DNA from: Ciona intestinalis
Taxonomy: Eukaryota; Chordata; Ascidiacea; Phlebobranchia; Cionidae
Length of the DNA: 64,000 nt
Assembly: GCF_000224145.3 (NCBI RefSeq)
Contig: NW_004190470.2
Coordinates: forward strand, 149,114 to 213,113
Reading direction: 5' to 3'
This document shows, in pieces, positions 10,305-23,100 of the stretch. The notes under the pieces were generated by a model. It was not told where the DNA came from and did no database searches. It saw nothing but the letters and a program-made list of their open reading frames with translations. Positions within the stretch are counted from its first letter, which is position 1, and every line of letters starts with the position of its first letter. A program made the position numbers and the translations under genes.

Positions 10305-12643
10305 TTCGATATCGGAATATAAACGAGCAGAGTGTCTTTTGGTTTCCCGCTTATTCGAGCTACGTTCAAACTGAACGAATCGTTGTCACTTTTAGCTTCA
10401 ACGACAAATTCGTAATCCGGTGTTTCGCTCTGATCAAAAATTCAAACATTTAAAAATTATTCAGCACGAATGAATGGTGACAGTTTAAGTTACATAAATA
10501 TGTCATAAAAGTTATAAATAAATGCAACTGAAAGCAGTGTATCTATACTTACAGTTGCATTATAATTGAAACACATTTACAGTGCTACATATATAATACA
10601 ATTTTAGAATATAAAAGGGTGGGGAAAGATGGGATACCTTCTCATTCTATTTTCTCGTCCCATTTGGAAACAAACAAAGAACTATAAAATAAATATAAAA
10701 CCGTTTCCTTAAGACTTTCATGGACCGTTGTTTGTCGTTTAAAACACGATCTGGATACTTGGTTATTATGCGCTAAAGGTGTCCCATCTTACCCCACAAC
10801 ACAATATTCCATTTTGTGAATTATCGTCTTACTTTCCCTATCGTGAAGTAAATCTCACAGACAATTGGATTGGGGTCGCTGTAGTACTCTATGACGTAAT
10901 AATGAACTTTTGCTCGGTCAACAATAAGAACGCCGCTGTGTATGATTGAATAGCCGCTCGTCGTCAACGCGATCGGGTAGCCGAATACCTGAATATGACG
11001 AAATACCGGGTAAGCGGTTGAACTAAAGCATTGGGCAAAATCTTTGCCCCAAAATAAACAAAGATAATGGCTTGAAATTGGGGGAATTCTAAAATCGCAT
11101 ACAGGCTATTGTTGGCAAACAAAACCGAAATGAGTAACGACATCAATATGTTTAAAGCCAGTGACAAATCATTTACATCTTGCCTGTATATTTAGTTAAT
11201 ATAAAAACCATGGCAGCAACGCTTTTCTTTTGACGATTTTTATTTATTTTTTGGGCACCAATTGTAAAAAAAATATTTTTTTCTAAAGTGAATATGACAT
11301 ATCACTCACGGAACCTTATTAACTGACCTGCAGTCTGTAGTTGTGAAATTCGTCGTCTTGATTATCTATGGCCATCAATGCAATAAATGGATTGCTCCCA
11401 AAAGCGTAGTTCGGGAAACTATTAAAATATGGCAGTTATATATAGGTTATTTAGTCGATATTCTAGTTACTATATCTCTTGTTATAGCATGCGCTTTTTA
11501 TTAAGGTTTCATATAGTGTAATAGGGTGGGGTAAGACGGGACACCTTTAGCACATAATATCCAAATATTTCAAGCAACTAACGACGGTCTATGGTAGTCG
11601 TGAGGATACGATTTTATAATTCTTTGAATGCTCCTTGTTTGCTACCAAATGGGACAAGAAAATGCAACGAAAAGTGTCCCATCTTTCCCCGCTCTACTAT
11701 ATATCTTATTATAGGGTGTTTAAACTTATTTTTACAACATACGGTTAACACAAACCTGAAAACTTTTCCATGTGTTGCTGCTCCGTTTAAATAGGTTTCC
11801 GAAAATGTTACCTAGAAATTAAACAGGTAACACGGTGTATTAGAGTTTAGACTGCAATACATATCAATCTACATAAATTTAAATTACGCTATACTTTAGC
11901 ATTGTCTATTTACATTTTACAACATAAGTGTATTTTTTGCGATCAAAATATATCTAGTAGGTCGGAGTAAGATAGTTCATGATTTTTTTTCTCTATTATC
12001 GTCCCATTAGCAATAAACAAATATATTTTACAAGATAATATAAATCTAAAAGATTGTTGATAAATGGAACACCTTTAGCACATAATATCCACATATTCTG
12101 ATCGTCTTTTAAACAAATAACAACGGTCTGTGGGAGTCGTGAGGATACGGTTTATAATTCTTTGAATGTTCTTTGTTTACTACCAAACTGTGCGAAAAAA
12201 TAGAATGAAAAGGTGTCCCATCTTCCCCTACTATATATGTTATACAAATGGGGGGGGGGAGGGAGATGGCATACCTTTTTATATTATTTTTGATAGTAAA
12301 CAAAGAACATTTTAAGAATTACAAAACCGTGTCCCCATGACTCCCATAGACCAATCCTAATAGTTTAAAACACGATCAGGATAATTGGATATTATGTGCT
12401 AAAGGTGTTCCCTCTCACCCCACAGTACCACCGTAAGTCAGGCCTATTGACTTGAATATGCGTTACATAGACCCACCTTTTTACTTTGAAAGGTCAAATG
12501 TGATCCGTCGTACATTGAATGACCTCCTGTTTTAACGTAATACCCAGTTCCATCGTATGGGTATTCATAAAACGTATTCCCCAAGTCCGTTTGCACCGCA
12601 GCGTCCAGCGCTGTTTCAATGATTTTTCCCATAACATATTCCC
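10305..12643 (-). CDS. Unrecognised gene, paralog 1 (partial)
   Basis: Five minus-strand exons join in consistent phase: 12643-12477 (EYVMGKIIETALDAAVQTDL...), 11811-11756 (VTFSETYLNGAATHGKVF), 11418-11328 (FPNYAFGSNPFIALMAIDNQ...), 10988-10833 (VFGYPIALTTSGYS...), and 10429-10305 (SETPDYEFVVEAKSDNDSF...). The first exon needs one base from an upstream exon and the last ends in phase 2, so both gene ends are missing. The fourth and fifth exons look like beta-strand-rich extracellular or lumenal sequence; no catalytic motif is visible. MITEs occupy the introns at 10611, 11518 and 11953-12428. Exons 1-3 are paralogous to those at 8188-9236, so this is either a tandem gene pair or one gene with repeated modules. 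Confidence 0.6.
10611..10806 (-). mobile_element. MITE, reverse orientation
   Basis: Left end aagggtggggaaagatggga, right end gtcccatcttaccccacaac. Lies in an intron of the minus-strand gene. Confidence 0.85.
11518..11702 (+). mobile_element. MITE
   Basis: Ends taatagggtggggtaagacg and cccatctttccccgctctac; typical interior. Confidence 0.85.
11953..12052 (-). mobile_element. MITE fragment
   Basis: Starts tctagtaggtcggagtaaga and keeps cgtcccattagcaataaac, then breaks off where the next copy begins. Confidence 0.6.
12053..12238 (+). mobile_element. MITE
   Basis: Typical interior (ctttagcacataatatccac) and right end aggtgtcccatcttccccta. The left TIR is eroded where it abuts the previous fragment. 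Confidence 0.75.
12243..12428 (-). mobile_element. MITE, reverse orientation
   Basis: Left end has a run of g (gggggggggagggagatgg). The interior is inverted and the right end is ctctcaccccacagtac. Confidence 0.75.
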
Positions 12644-12853
12644 CTATTAAAACATTAATGATGTGTTCGTTTATTTATCTTATACCAATAAAAGGACCCA
12701 ACATATAGCCTAGCAACTTATTTTAACACAATTTTTTATGGTTTTGAACAGAAAAGTATAAAGTAGTATATTTAGACAAACAAAAAGCGTTGAGAATGTA
12801 TCAGTGACCACTCTATATTTTCAATCTTAGACAGCAAGTATCTTATGTCAGAT

Positions 12854-13025
12854 GTTGCGACCACACTCTTATTTTCTTCCAATTAAATGTAAATAGGTTT
12901 TTAACTGTAAAAGCTTGTTATAACAACTGTTGTTTTGTCGTTATATCATGTCTTTATGTAAAATATTATTAAATCATTGCTATAATAATCATAAAAACAA
13001 ATAAAGTTATTATTATCATTATAAG
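12854..13025 (+). mobile_element. SINE-like repeat B (tgcgaccac...aataaagttatt)
   Basis: Begins tgcgaccacactcttatttt, has aactgttgttttgtcg in the middle, and ends in aataaagttattattatc. The same sequence recurs at 15989, 18243 and, inverted, at 28573 and 34137. The A/T-repeat tail suggests a retroposed short element. Confidence 0.7.
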
Positions 13026-13682
13026 TTGTGTGTCCATTACTGCGACCCTCAAATCGTTTTTTTTTTTTTCAGTTTAAAATGGTTTGTACATTTTTTAGTG
13101 TTCGACCACGTGGATAACCATTGTCATTTCATATATCAACATCAATTACCCAATGTAACACATTTATCCTTGTCGGGCAACGATTTTAGTTCTATATAAC
13201 ATGGGAGTTCTGTTTCACACACCTCGTGCACGTTTACAAGTTATCACATTTTTAGTGATAACTTTCGTGTTTTTTTCTGGAATAGCAGATAGCCTATCTT
13301 AATATAAGCTCATATTAGTAGCAGCACCAAGCCGTGACCCGTATCTGCTGGGCTTAAGGCGGTCGCTTCGTGCCACGGCGGCGGACATTTTGTTAAAACT
13401 TAAAATAAAAACTAACCGTGTGCTGCTTGAAAGATTCCGATCAAATAAATAACTTGTAGTTCGTATCTCATCCTGACCTAAAAATCTTACTTTCAAATCA
13501 TTTCCGTCTAAAGATACAGTAACGTATATAGTGGGGTAAGATGGGGGTAAGAGGGATACCTCTAGCCTTCACGAGTAAAATTTACCCCCTAAATTGTAAT
13601 TGTTTAAAATAGAATAAAAAATACGTGATAATATGTGACAACAAGGTTCATCTTAATCAACTGTGTTAATATGTATATAATC

Positions 13683-13876
13683 ATAGTAGGGTGGGGGGAG
13701 ATGGGACACCTTTAACACGTAATATCCATATTTACTGATTGTGTTTTGAACAATTAACAACGCTCTTTTGGAGTTTCTGGACCATGATTATATAATTCTG
13801 TGAATATCCTTTGCTTACTACCAAATAGGTCGCCCAAAAAATAAAACAATCGCCTTCTTACCCCACCTTACACTAC
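13683..13876 (+). mobile_element. MITE
   Basis: Left end tagtagggtggggggagatg. The interior is diverged and the right end is ttcttaccccaccttacact. A further left-end fragment precedes it at about 13530. Confidence 0.75.
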
Positions 13877-14349
13877 ACTCGCTAGCATTTTTGCGCGATT
13901 TAGACTTTTATTTAATCTTGTATAAAAGATTGTCATTTACCATACGTATGGTGTAAAGCGACCCTTTCGTAACTAAACGGTGTACATAATACAACACGTG
14001 GAGTTCTGAGATACTTAATCTTCACGAATAAACTTACAAAAACCGCAATATTTGAATTAATATTGCGATAAACGTCACTTATACAGAACGGTTATCGCGA
14101 TACAAATACCGGTTTATAAAATCTTTCTGTTTAAAATTAAAATACTCAACATAAAGTAACTTTTATATACAAGCTTCGTTACCGTGTTTAGATACCTGAA
14201 TATTAAAGCGTCAATTTGAAATCATTGAACTATATATTGAACCGTTTACTTTACACGGCCGCAAGTGGATCATGTGATTATTAAACTTCTGTCTACACAT
14301 GAGTCATTATAGCAAGTTACAGGCGACAAAACGCTGCTTCGTTTTGTAC
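13877..14349. other. No gene recognised
   Basis: Unique AT-rich sequence with no long frame, no splice-delimited domain and no recognised repeat. Confidence 0.4.
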
Positions 14350-14538
14350 ATATAGTAGGGTGGGGGAAGATGGGACACCTTTAGCACATAATATCCAAAT
14401 ATCCTAAACGTGTTTTAACTATTTAACTTTGGAAGTCGTTGCGATATAGTTTTATAATTTTTTGAATGTTCTTTGTTTACTACTAAATGGGACGAGAAAT
14501 GGAATTAAAAGGTGTCCCATCTTCCCTCACCCTACTTA
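14350..14538 (+). mobile_element. MITE
   Basis: Well-preserved TIRs, tagtagggtgggggaagatg and catcttccctcaccctact. Confidence 0.9.
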
Positions 14539-14744
14539 TATTCCTGGCTGGTTCTGATATGTCTTTAACTACGCAGCAAACGCCGTTTAACAAACCCGTT
14601 TGGATCACAAACCAGTGGTATACACACATTGGCAGTTTTTATAGTCTGTAGGCGTATCGTATTGGCTGAACGCTATATTAAATAAAAGGTTATGAATAAT
14701 ACGTCGCATTATCCCTTAGTAAACAGACAAGAAGTATAGTTGTT

Positions 14745-14990
14745 GGGCATATGTGTCGTTAGACATGACCCTTAACGGCAACTACTCAGCCAGGTGGCCA
14801 CTAATGGGTTATCCAAATTAACAGTCACACATTAAAAAAAAGAAAAAAAGAAATAAAAATAGTCACACACAAAGTAACATACATGGCAACTCGTAAGCTG
14901 GCACGAGGTGTATGAAACAGAACACCATCGTGATCACGACTGTCGTTTTCCGGCCATGCGAGGATAAAGCAAGTTACATTCATTCATAAT
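14745..14990 (+). mobile_element. Composite SINE, 5'-truncated
   Basis: Lacks the tRNA-like head. Starts in the body (gggcatatgtgtcgttagac), has an A tract, and ends with cggccatgcgaggataaagc and acattcattcat. Confidence 0.8.
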
Positions 14991-15091
14991 ACCATAATTA
15001 CAGAACTTACATAACTTCGTTTGCTTTGAGGTTTTAAACGTTATCTAACAAAATTTAACGAAAATTAAATAACTGTTCAATCCAAAATATA

Positions 15092-15250
15092 TAGTGTGGG
15101 GGGAGGGGAGATCGGGCATCGTTTCATTCTATTTTCTCGTCACATTTGGTAGTAAATAAAGGATATTCAAAGAATTATAAAACCGCATCCTCACGATTTC
15201 CATAGACAGTTGTTCATTGCTTAAAACACCATCAGAATATTTGGATATTA
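15092..15250 (-). mobile_element. MITE interrupted by a second MITE
   Basis: Reverse-orientation interior (cacatttggtagtaaataaa...atttggatatta) stops at 15250, where the next copy begins. Confidence 0.75.
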
Positions 15251-15448
15251 TAGTAGGGTGGGGGAAGATGGAACATGTTTTTATTCTCTTTTCTGGTTCC
15301 ATTTGGTTGTGTTTTAAACAATTACCAACGGTTTATGGGAGTCTTGAGGATATGGTTTTACGATTCTTTGAATTTTTTTTTTATTTACCACCAAATAGGG
15401 CGAGAAAATAGAAGGAAAAGGTGTCCCATCTTCCCCCACCCTACTATA
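15251..15448 (+). mobile_element. MITE inserted at the end of another
   Basis: Complete ends tagtagggtgggggaagatg and catcttcccccaccctacta. Its left flank is the truncated copy at 15092-15250. Confidence 0.8.
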
Positions 15449-15692
15449 CAACCATCAATAAATGCATTGTAGCGACAGGCATACGACGCTTGACAAGCGT
15501 ACTTAAAATAAAGAAATGAATCTATCCAACAAACGTATGTTTTTTTAGATTATATAAGTAACATTTTTCTTAAATGAAATTTGCTCAGTACGCCACCTTG
15601 CGATTGACGATTTAAACAGTGATTTTGCGATATAAAAATTCGGCGTCGTAGCCGTGACACCATGTACCATGACACTTTAGATTTGTTATGGT

Positions 15693-15905
15693 GGAGTAGG
15701 GTGGGGGAACATAGGACACCTTTAGTACATCATATCCAAATATCCTAATCGTGTTTTATACAATTAACAACGGTCTATGGAAGTCGCAAGGATACAGTTT
15801 TATAATTCTTTGAATGTTCTTGTTTATTACCAAATGGGAATAGGGGGGCAAAAGAGACGAGAAATAGATCGTAAAAGTGTTCCATCTTCTCCCATCCTAC
15901 TATAT
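15693..15905 (+). mobile_element. MITE
   Basis: Left end gagtagggtgggggaacat; a small insertion near 15840; right end ccatcttctcccatcctac. Confidence 0.85.
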
Positions 15906-15988
15906 ATAAAAAATATTTAAATTTAAATTTGTTATAAAATGCGGGCTTCTCTATAAGTCCACTACTTATTCTTTGGTGCTGTGTTATA

Positions 15989-16153
15989 TAAATGTAGCGA
16001 CCACGCTTATTTTCTTTCAAATAAATGTAAATAAGTTTTTACTGTAAGCGTGTTTTAACAACTGTATTTTGTCGCTATATCCTGTCTATTTGTTAAAAAT
16101 GTTTCTAAATCTTCGCTACCGTAATCTAAAAGATGAATAAAAGTTATTAATAA
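15989..16153 (+). mobile_element. SINE-like repeat B
   Basis: Begins aatgtagcgaccacgcttat, ends gatgaataaaagttattaat; same family as 12854-13025. Confidence 0.75.
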
Positions 16154-16154
16154 T

Positions 16155-16364
16155 CTATAGTAGGGTGGGGGGATATGGGGCACCTTTTCAGCCTATTTTC
16201 TCGTCGCATTTGGTAATAAACAAACAACGAAGAACATTTAAAGAATTATAAAACCGTATCCCCACTACTCCTATAGTCTGTTGCTATTAGTAAAACACGT
16301 TCAGAAGATTTGGATATTATGTTCTATAAAGGTGTTCCGTCTTCTCCACCCTACTATATATTTT
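16155..16364 (-). mobile_element. MITE, reverse orientation
   Basis: Left end tagtagggtggggggatatg, right end gtcttctccaccctactata. Confidence 0.85.
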
Positions 16365-17145
16365 TTTTAAATTGCGCATTGATATTGTATGTATTTGGGT
16401 ATATGCGACCTTTGCAGCCGCTACATAATGTCCACAAACGGCAATAAAAACAAACCTTTGGCGTAATGATCGTCACGTATTCGGGAGTAACCTTCCGCCG
16501 GGTTCGTGGTCTAAATGAACGTCGCTGCGAACAACGAACGTCATTCAAGCCGAGAAACAAAAGTCGTTACGCTCCGTAGGAATTGAAATCATTGAAAATA
16601 GAATTATCTCAATGAAGATGGTTCTCTGTTTTGCGGGATAGATTTCGTTCGTCGCCAGATTTCCGCAAATAAAAAAATTAGCCAGCCATGATCTGGCGTC
16701 GTGGGTGGACCGCGCCTCAATGGTGAACCCTACACAAGTCAAGTTCGCAACCAAGCGAGCATGTTTGTGTTTTCACTCTTGGAGTGACAGGCTTGTTGTG
16801 ACGATCGAAAACATTATGCGGTTATAATTAATTCAAAATTAACAATGCGCTGTATAGCTGGCGCTGTGGGAGACTGATTAGAAACTGAAAAAAAACAGTC
16901 TTTAATGAAATGTCACATGCGTAGAATTTGGATGCGATGTTTTTATTATACTTCAGATTTAAAAGCATTTTTTGAAGGAACTGCCTTTTTAACATTCGTT
17001 CATCGATTTAACAGCCAGTAACCAGCGTTTTATAAAAAGATTTAATTCAGGATTTTAACGATTAATTTAAGTACTGATATATATATATATATATATTACT
17101 GTCTTGTCAGTTCTGAAGTTGTTAGGTATCAGAGCAAAAGTTAGC
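16365..17145. other. Upstream flank of the GPCR gene, nothing recognised
   Basis: Largely unique. Contains an (AT)n microsatellite around 17077-17097. Minus-strand frames at 16354-16754 have no domain or splice support. It probably holds the receptor promoter, but no clear core element is seen. Confidence 0.35.
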
Positions 17146-20100
17146 ATGGAAACAAACCGATATTTTATGATCGTTCTCTGTGTTTTAGGTTTGTTGAAAT
17201 ACATATAATTACATAATAAGGATTTCATCTTATTTTTTTAATTGGCCTTTTTTTAATATTTCTCTAATTCTTTTAAAAGATTTATAGTAGTAGTATAATA
17301 CTTTACACAGCAATATGCAAATATCCTGATTGAGTTTTAAACATTTACAAAGCTTCTTAAGGGTCAAAAGCCTACGGTTATATAATTTATTGAATATTTC
17401 TAGTTTACACTCAATTGGAAAGAAAAAATTGAATGAGAAAATGTCCCGTCTTGCCCCACCCTATTATAAGTTTGTAAACCTCCATTTTATAGGTTCGTCA
17501 CTTGGCCAGACGACACTCCCAACGCATCAGCCTGATAATGTTACGTTCACTTCACAAACAATCACAGAAGGTAAGTAAAAAAAAAACATTTTTTAAACCA
17601 AACATTACATTAAATATTTTAATTTCATAAACAAGTTAACCAAAAAAAAAATTTTTTTTTAAACTACATGTAAAATTTTTTTTATCTAGTTTCACGTACA
17701 AATTCTACAAGTGCCATAACATCCGGGGTGCAAATGACAACCAAAGCGGAAATTGGTGAGTTATAAAGTTTTCTATGACCCAATATGAAATGTACATGGA
17801 AATTAATTTTTTTATGATGTAGTAGGGTGGGGTAAGTTGGGACACCTTTAGCACATAATATCCAAATATCCTGATCGTGTTTTAAACAATTAACAACGGT
17901 CTATGAGAGTCATGAGGAAATAGTTTCATATTTCTTTGTATGTTGTTTGTTTACTACTAAATGGGACGAGAAAATAGAGTTAAAACGTGTCCCATCTTCC
18001 CCATCCTACTGTATGTTAACACATTTTAACGTATGTGCTATTATGATATATTCGTATATAATAAAATAGATATACCGTTTGCAGTAATATCCAACATATC
18101 CTGTTCGTGAATTTTTAGCAACAAGCTTTTTTGGAGTCGCAAGGACACTGCTATACAATTAAATATGTTTTTACTACCAAATGAGGGAATAAAAAAAATG
18201 AAAACCTTGACCACCCTACCCCAAACAATTAAACTTTTCCTAGGTGTAGCGAACACGCTTTTTAATTAAATGTAAAATTCTTTTTAACTGCAAGCGTGTT
18301 TTAACTACTGTTGTTTTGTCGCTATATCCTGTCTTTTCGTTTAAAAATTTTCTAAATATAGTAGGATGGGGGAAGATGGGACACATTTAGCACAGAATAT
18401 CTAAATATCCTGATTGTGTTTTAAACAATTAACAATGGTCTATGGGAATCGTGAAGATACGGTTTCATAATTCTTTGAATTTTCTTTGTTTACTACTAAA
18501 CAGGACGAGAAAATAGAATGAAAAGATGTTCTATCTTCCTCCCACCCTACTATATTCGCTACCGTAATCGAAGAGACAAATAAAGTGAATATTATTGTTA
18601 TTATTGTTTAATTTTCAGTTTGTGAGTCGCACGAGTGGCTCTGTGAAATCGAAGGAATTTGCATTTTCACTTTTTACAGATGTGACGGTTATGATGATTG
18701 CGCCCCAAGCAGGGAGGATGAAACGAATTGTTTAGACTGGGGTAAGTAACAAAACGCTTGTTTTTTGAAAATAGTAAAATTCGATAAAGATAAACAAACA
18801 TTTCAAAATTTCGTTTTTTTAAGTTTAAAAACAGAGTTTTTATGCTCGATTTTCATAAATAAAATTTAAAAATCTACAGTTTCGGTTAACAGTTTTTGAA
18901 TGCATCACATTCGTCGTACGGCGAAAAACCAATGCATTTTAAATTTACTAAGCAGAAATGTAACCGTGACCGCTAAGTGTGGTGTCACGTACAGGCCTAT
19001 ATAGATTAATACAGAAACAATAAACGGACGAAACTTTGGGGTGAGATGGGACACTTTTAGCACATATTGTCTAAATATTCTCATTGTGTTTTAAGCAAGT
19101 AACACAACGGTCTAGGGGAGTCGTGGGGAAACGTTTTTATATTTTTAATATTCTTTGTTCACTACAAAATTGGACGAAAAAAAAAGAATAAAAAGGTGTC
19201 CCATCGTACTTCAATTTACTTTTAAAAACACTAAAATTTATGACGGTATAAGCAGACCTTCATGTATTTGTGTGATTTACCATTATGCATGGTATACAAT
19301 TGTCATATACATCTACCAGCATTTTGTATATTAATGCGTAGAATGTTCGCGGTCTCAGTGGAAATGTCCGAAAGATGGAATTTGTATTCTCGCCGTAGAA
19401 AGATGTGACGGTCAGCCAAAATGCAAAGGAGAAGAAGACGAACAGAATTGCGAATCGTACCGTGAGTAATGTACACCGTTTATTTTGACACTATATGTGC
19501 GGTTATAGCAGGGCGGGGGAAGATGGGACACCTATAGAACATAACATTTAAATATCCTGATCGTGTTTTAAACAATTACCAACGGTAAATTGGAGGCAAA
19601 ATTATACGGATTTATAATTCCTTGAATTTTCTTTGTTTACTACCAAATGAAAGGAAAAAAGAGGAATGAAAAGTTGTCCAATCTTCCCTCACCCTACTAT
19701 ATATAAACATGTCAGACGCTCTAATGATACCAAGGTATTGGGGCAATGGGCCAAATCTGGACGGTCCTTAACCACCTCTTCCACACAGAATGGAAAATCC
19801 GTTTGTTTATTCCATTACTTTTTGCTAGTAACATATTTTCAATACACAGAGTGCCTGTCTGGTGTAAAATGTGATGATAACAAGCAGTGCATTCGTCGAG
19901 GTGCGAAGTGCGATGGGGTGGCAGATTGCAATGATAAGTCGGACGAGATCGGTTGTTTTGGTAAGACTGTTTTACCAAAAGAGGATCTAGTCCCGCATTT
20001 GTATAGTAGGGTGGGGAAAGATGGGACATTCATTCTATTTTCTCGTCCCATCTGTTAGTAAACAAAGTACATTTAAGAACTATATCTTCACGACTCTCAT

Positions 20101-23100
20101 TGTTAATTGTTTAAAACACGATCAGGATAATCGGATATTATTTGCTTAAGGTGTCCCGTCTTCCCCCACGCTACTATATAATATAAGTACAGTGGGTTCA
20201 GATGGACCCTGTTAAAACATAATATCCCATATTTCCTAGCCGTTTTTTTTTAAACATTTAGCTGTTTTAGAGTCGTAAAGATTCTGTATATATTTTCGTA
20301 TATATTCTTTGTTTACTACCAAATGAGTCGATAAATGGAATAAAAGATAAACCATCTCACCCCAACTTACTTGTTTATATAAAAAAAAAAAATTTTATGT
20401 CCACCTAAACAAAATGAAAACTGGGAGTGCAGAAGTATTATTCCCAATATAAAAGTCGGCCCACGCTAAAATACAAACGTGTATCGTCATGCTATGAACA
20501 TTAAACGTTTAATTCCCAAATGGAATTTCTCCCATTACGTCCCAGGACATGCCTTGGCTTCCCGTCCACATATCATTGCGACCATATGGCCCTTTACAAA
20601 TCAATTCGTACGGATTAACGGGAATCAAACCCGAACGTATTGAGGCTACCGGTTTGTTTATTTTCCCGGGGTTGGGGTAAGGTTGGTCTTCCGGCTTAAA
20701 GCAGCTGTTCGTATGTTGTTTAGACTGCGAGGCCGACCAGTTTCAATGTGCCAGCAATTTCGACTGCGTCAGTCGGCAGTTTCTCTGCAACGGTTTCCCA
20801 GATTGCGAAGACGGGTCGGACGAAATAGCATGTAAGCTGCTATAATATAATTTCATTCAAATATTCTATAATAAAACGTTTAAACATCGTAACATTAACC
20901 ATTTTATATCTGGCTCATACCTCTAACCCAGACGTGATCGAGGCTCGTCGCTGCTACCATTGTGGGCGTATGTGTCTTGGGCAAAACACTTGACAGCAAT
21001 TGCTCCAACTCAGTGGTCACTTATGGGTTGTCTAAATCATCAGCTATATACTAGGGTGGGGGAAGATGGGACACCTTAAGCAAATAATATCCGAATATCC
21101 TTATCGTGTTTTAAACAATTAACAAAGGTCAATGAGAGTCGTGAGGATAATTCCTTAAATGTACTTTACTAGCAGATGGGACGAGAAAATAGAATGAATG
21201 TTCTCTTTCCATTTGGTAGTAAACAAAGAACATTCAATGAATTATAAAACCGTATCCTCACGACTTCCACAGACCGTTCTTAATTCTTTAAAACACGATC
21301 AGGCTATTTGGATATTATGTATTAAAGGTGTCCTATCTTACCCCACCCTACTATACAATAATAATATAAAAATCCCCAAAAAACAATTACCTATAAAGTT
21401 ACATATGTGATATTTTGTAAGCTGACACGAGGTGTGTAAAACAGAACACCCGTGTTACAACGACTGTCTTTTCCAGCCACACGAGGATAAAACAAGTTAC
21501 ATTCATTCATTTATTTATTCATTTATTAATTCATTCGTTTATTTATTCGTATATAGGTGATATGTGTTTCAATCATACAAATGAGATCGAAATGCCAACA
21601 AATAATGGTAAATGTTTACAAAACTTAAATTATAATAGGAGTAAAAAATATTAAACTTGTAAACCATATACATAGAGAAAGAACACGCCCTACGTTTGCA
21701 GGTCAATGGCGTTTATTTTAAAATATTTCTATGGGAGTCGTAATATTACGGTTTTATATTTCTTTAATTTTTTGTTGTTTACTACTAAATTGAAAGAGAA
21801 AATAGAATGAAAAGGTGTCCCATCTTCCCCTACTCTACTATATAAAACGACTAGCATAAAACGATTTTTACCGAGACTATGCGTTTGAAAAGCAAAATAT
21901 TTTACGAAAAATTAACCACACCTAACAAATAAATTTATTACTATTGTACACGCATTTTAAATTTTTTCTTTTCCTCAGAAAAATCTACAAAAGTTTGCAA
22001 CTTTGGGTGGACAGGGCAGTTTTGTAACGAAACTTGTTTAACATGCACGTCAACTTATTGCCAACAAGATCCATTTGAATTCGCAAAATACGAACTTTCA
22101 TTAAACGAAAACACTTGCGTGCCCAATAACAGTAGAATTCTGGTTCTACGTCACTCGTTTGTGGGTAAATTGACCAATCAGAAATTAGCTGAGGTTCCGA
22201 ATTTGTTCCTGCTTAAATTAGTAAATATGACGCACTCTGAAATTCAATCTGGAACATTCGACAACTCTCAACTTCGTATTCTCTACATGAACAGTGCAAA
22301 TCTCGATGATGATTCCATTGTGTTCAAACTTCAATATCTACTCGTTTTAAACTTAGATTTCAATAAACTTACAAAAGTTCCACCGCTAGACGGCGCTCCA
22401 TTTATACGACTTCTCTCCATCAGCGGTAACAGAATTCGTAGGTTGGGGGCACGAGCCTTCTTCTCTGTACAAAGCACTCTACGAATTCTGTGGCTGAGCA
22501 ACAACATGATATCAGTCGTTCATCCAGATTCATTCCAAGGTTTAATTTCCCTTCAACACCTCGACCTTAGCAACAACTGTATTACGTCACTGGAGAACGG
22601 TTTTCTCAACGAACTCCACGACTTGAGCAGCTTGTTTTTAAACGGAAACAACATTTTGAAGGTACAGTTATGTGCAAAATGTACAAAAAAATGTGCAAAA
22701 TGTACATTGAAAATTAAGGTTACCATATTGCATGTACTAGGGTGGGGGAAGATGGAACACCGTTTCGTTCTAATCTCTCGTCCCTTTTGATATAATGAAC
22801 AAAGAACATTTAAAGAATTATAAACCGGTATCCTGACGACTCCCATATAATACCATTGTTAATTGTTTAAAATATTTGGATATTATGTGTGCTGTGCCAA
22901 AGGTGTCCCGTCTTGTCCCACCTTACTATATAACAATTCATAAGTTCTGTACTTAGAATTATGTGTAACTTGTATATTTACAGATTCCGCTACTGATTGG
23001 TTTACGGCAATCATTTCGTATGTGGTTGCCAGATCAACTAAACTGTTCTAACATTGTACCTGATCCAAACTGGGCTTGCCAAAAAATCCAAAGCAACGCC

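Noticed and set aside
16354-16754. Minus-strand open frames of 68-69 codons upstream of the receptor
   Set aside because: No recognisable domain and no matching splice signals; overlapping frames are of similar length.
20590-20660. tRNA B-box-like sequence on the minus strand (ggtttgattcc)
   Set aside because: No A box at the right distance and no foldable acceptor stem; probably chance or a repeat remnant.
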